From assembly GCA_002483265.1 (NCBI GenBank), contig DLHO01000018.1, forward strand, positions 282,506-288,478: a stretch of DNA of 5,973 bases. The letters are read 5' to 3'. The stretch comes from Flavobacteriales bacterium UBA7666 (lineage in GTDB: Bacteria > Bacteroidota > Bacteroidia > Flavobacteriales_D > Crocinitomicaceae). A program made the translations under genes and the position numbers. The notes beneath the pieces were generated by a model. That model did not search any database. It was given only the letters and a program-made list of their open reading frames with translations, and was not told the DNA's origin. This document shows, one piece after another, positions 5,486 to 5,973 of this stretch. Each line of letters opens with the position of its first letter. Positions within the stretch are counted from its first letter, which is position 1.

Positions 5486-5688
5486 GAAAATTTCAAAGAA
5501 TAACGAACGAAAAATCACAAGAACCCACCAAGGAACAAATGGTGCGTTACAAGGATTTTGCCTCGCTTTCTCATAAATATGAGCGTTTGGCAAAACGTCC
5601 TAAACGTCCGTTGTACAAAGATCCAAAGTTGTTTTTACTCCTTTTAATCCTAGGATTGATGTTCTTATTGGTATTTCTTGAATCTTAG
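5482..5688 (+). CDS. Small tail-anchored membrane protein coupled to the sigma factor
   Basis: A 68-residue protein that I cannot assign to a named family. Residues 1-47 are hydrophilic and basic (MRKFQRITNEK; VRYKDFASLSHKYERLAKRP at 21-40; KRPLYKDPK), and residues 50-66 form one hydrophobic segment (LFLLLLILGLMFLLVFL) followed only by Glu-Ser. The basic N-terminal part predicts cytoplasmic orientation, so it would be anchored by its tail with the N-domain facing RNA polymerase. ATG 5482 overlaps the sigma factor TGA by 4 nt; an in-frame upstream TTG at 5467 is less likely. By position it is a candidate membrane-bound regulator or cofactor of the sigma factor, but it has no zinc motif (no HxxxCxxC, no cysteine at all) and is much shorter than classical anti-sigma factors. 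Its stop TAG at 5686-5688 overlaps the convergent gene's stop. Existence is well supported by coupling; the role is inferred. Confidence 0.78.
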   Translation: MRKFQRITNEKSQEPTKEQMVRYKDFASLSHKYERLAKRPKRPLYKDPKLFLLLLILGLMFLLVFLES

Positions 5689-5973
5689 AATCCTTCAATA
5701 TCCAATTCCCTCATTGCAACAAAGGATTTCAAAACCCGCTCTCCGATCCCCGGAACTTCCACATGAATTAAATAAACTCCGGAAGCAACGGGAATTCCCG
5801 CCTTATTTGCCAATGTCCAATCCAGGAAAGTAAGCGCATTATCCTTTTTGAATTGATTGACCATTTTCCCCGACATGGTATAAATCGTAACCGTACAAAC
5901 TTCCGGCAAGTTTACAATCTTAATCCGTTTGTCTACTTTGTTACGTTCATATTCAGAGAATGCATAGTATGGA
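5685..5973 (-). CDS. C-terminal end of a probable T9SS-exported surface protein (partial)
   Basis: The frame is open from the right edge (first complete codon 5970-5972) to TAA at 5685-5687, giving the last 95 residues of a larger protein. The sequence runs YYAFSEYERNK, then RIKIVNLPEVCTVTIYTMSG (19-38), KMVNQFKKDN, DWTLANKAGIPVASGVYLIH (56-75), VEVPGIGERVLKSF, ending in a short acidic tail. The pattern strand-VTIYTMSGK-hydrophilic turn-W-AGIPVASGVYLIHV-KxF is the beta-sandwich seen in C-terminal sorting tails of type IX secretion cargo (Por secretion tail type) and related domains of large surface proteins in Bacteroidota. Here the segment after GVYLIHV is longer than in minimal type A tails. 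A TTG at 5907-5909 is an internal Leu codon, not the start. The protein is probably carried across the outer membrane and attached to the cell surface or released; the functional domain lies outside the window. Confidence 0.82.
   Translation of the reverse strand, partial: PYYAFSEYERNKVDKRIKIVNLPEVCTVTIYTMSGKMVNQFKKDNALTFLDWTLANKAGIPVASGVYLIHVEVPGIGERVLKSFVAMRELDIEGF

Noticed and set aside
1..5973. CRISPR array, tRNA/rRNA genes, insertion sequence ends, replication origin or horizontally acquired island
   Set aside because: No regularly spaced direct repeats, no cloverleaf or rRNA-like stretch, no transposase or integrase frame and no sharp change of composition were seen on reading both strands.

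Overview
The window looks like chromosome of a free-living member of the Bacteroidota, probably the Flavobacteriales and perhaps near Fluviicola/Crocinitomicaceae. That placement is inferred from three things: a C-terminal type IX secretion (T9SS) type tail at the right edge, AT-rich intergenic DNA with no Shine-Dalgarno-like sites before most genes, and the style of the proteins. No mobile element, tRNA, rRNA or CRISPR array is visible.

Layout. Positions 31-591 (minus) encode an unrecognised small exported protein. Positions 760-1326 (minus) encode 5-formyltetrahydrofolate cyclo-ligase (folate metabolism). A divergent intergenic region follows (1327-1586). A rightward run of four genes then spans about 1587-4798: a small exported acidic protein of unknown function, a SulP-family anion transporter, a Can-like beta-carbonic anhydrase whose start overlaps the transporter gene by 17 nt, and an AlkD-like DNA glycosylase 3 nt further on. 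Transporter plus carbonic anhydrase is best read as a bicarbonate uptake/CO2 interconversion module. The glycosylase appears to share the transcript without an obvious biochemical link.

A nested inverted repeat (about 4797-4864) separates this run from a second rightward pair: an ECF sigma-70 factor with no in-frame ATG near its N-terminus (probable TTG start at 4922), coupled through an ATGA overlap to a 68-residue protein that is basic and hydrophilic with one membrane segment at its extreme C-terminus. This second gene is a candidate non-classical membrane-anchored regulator of the sigma factor. Its stop codon overlaps the stop codon of a convergent gene running off the right edge, whose visible 95 residues look like the C-terminal tail of a large T9SS-secreted surface protein.

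Most genes are ordinary housekeeping functions. The points most worth a second look are the sigma factor/tail-anchored protein pair, the acidic exported protein ahead of the SulP-carbonic anhydrase pair, and the ATTATCAATT motif that brackets the transporter operon and builds the inverted repeat before the sigma gene. I do not see convincing evidence of a wholly new system.
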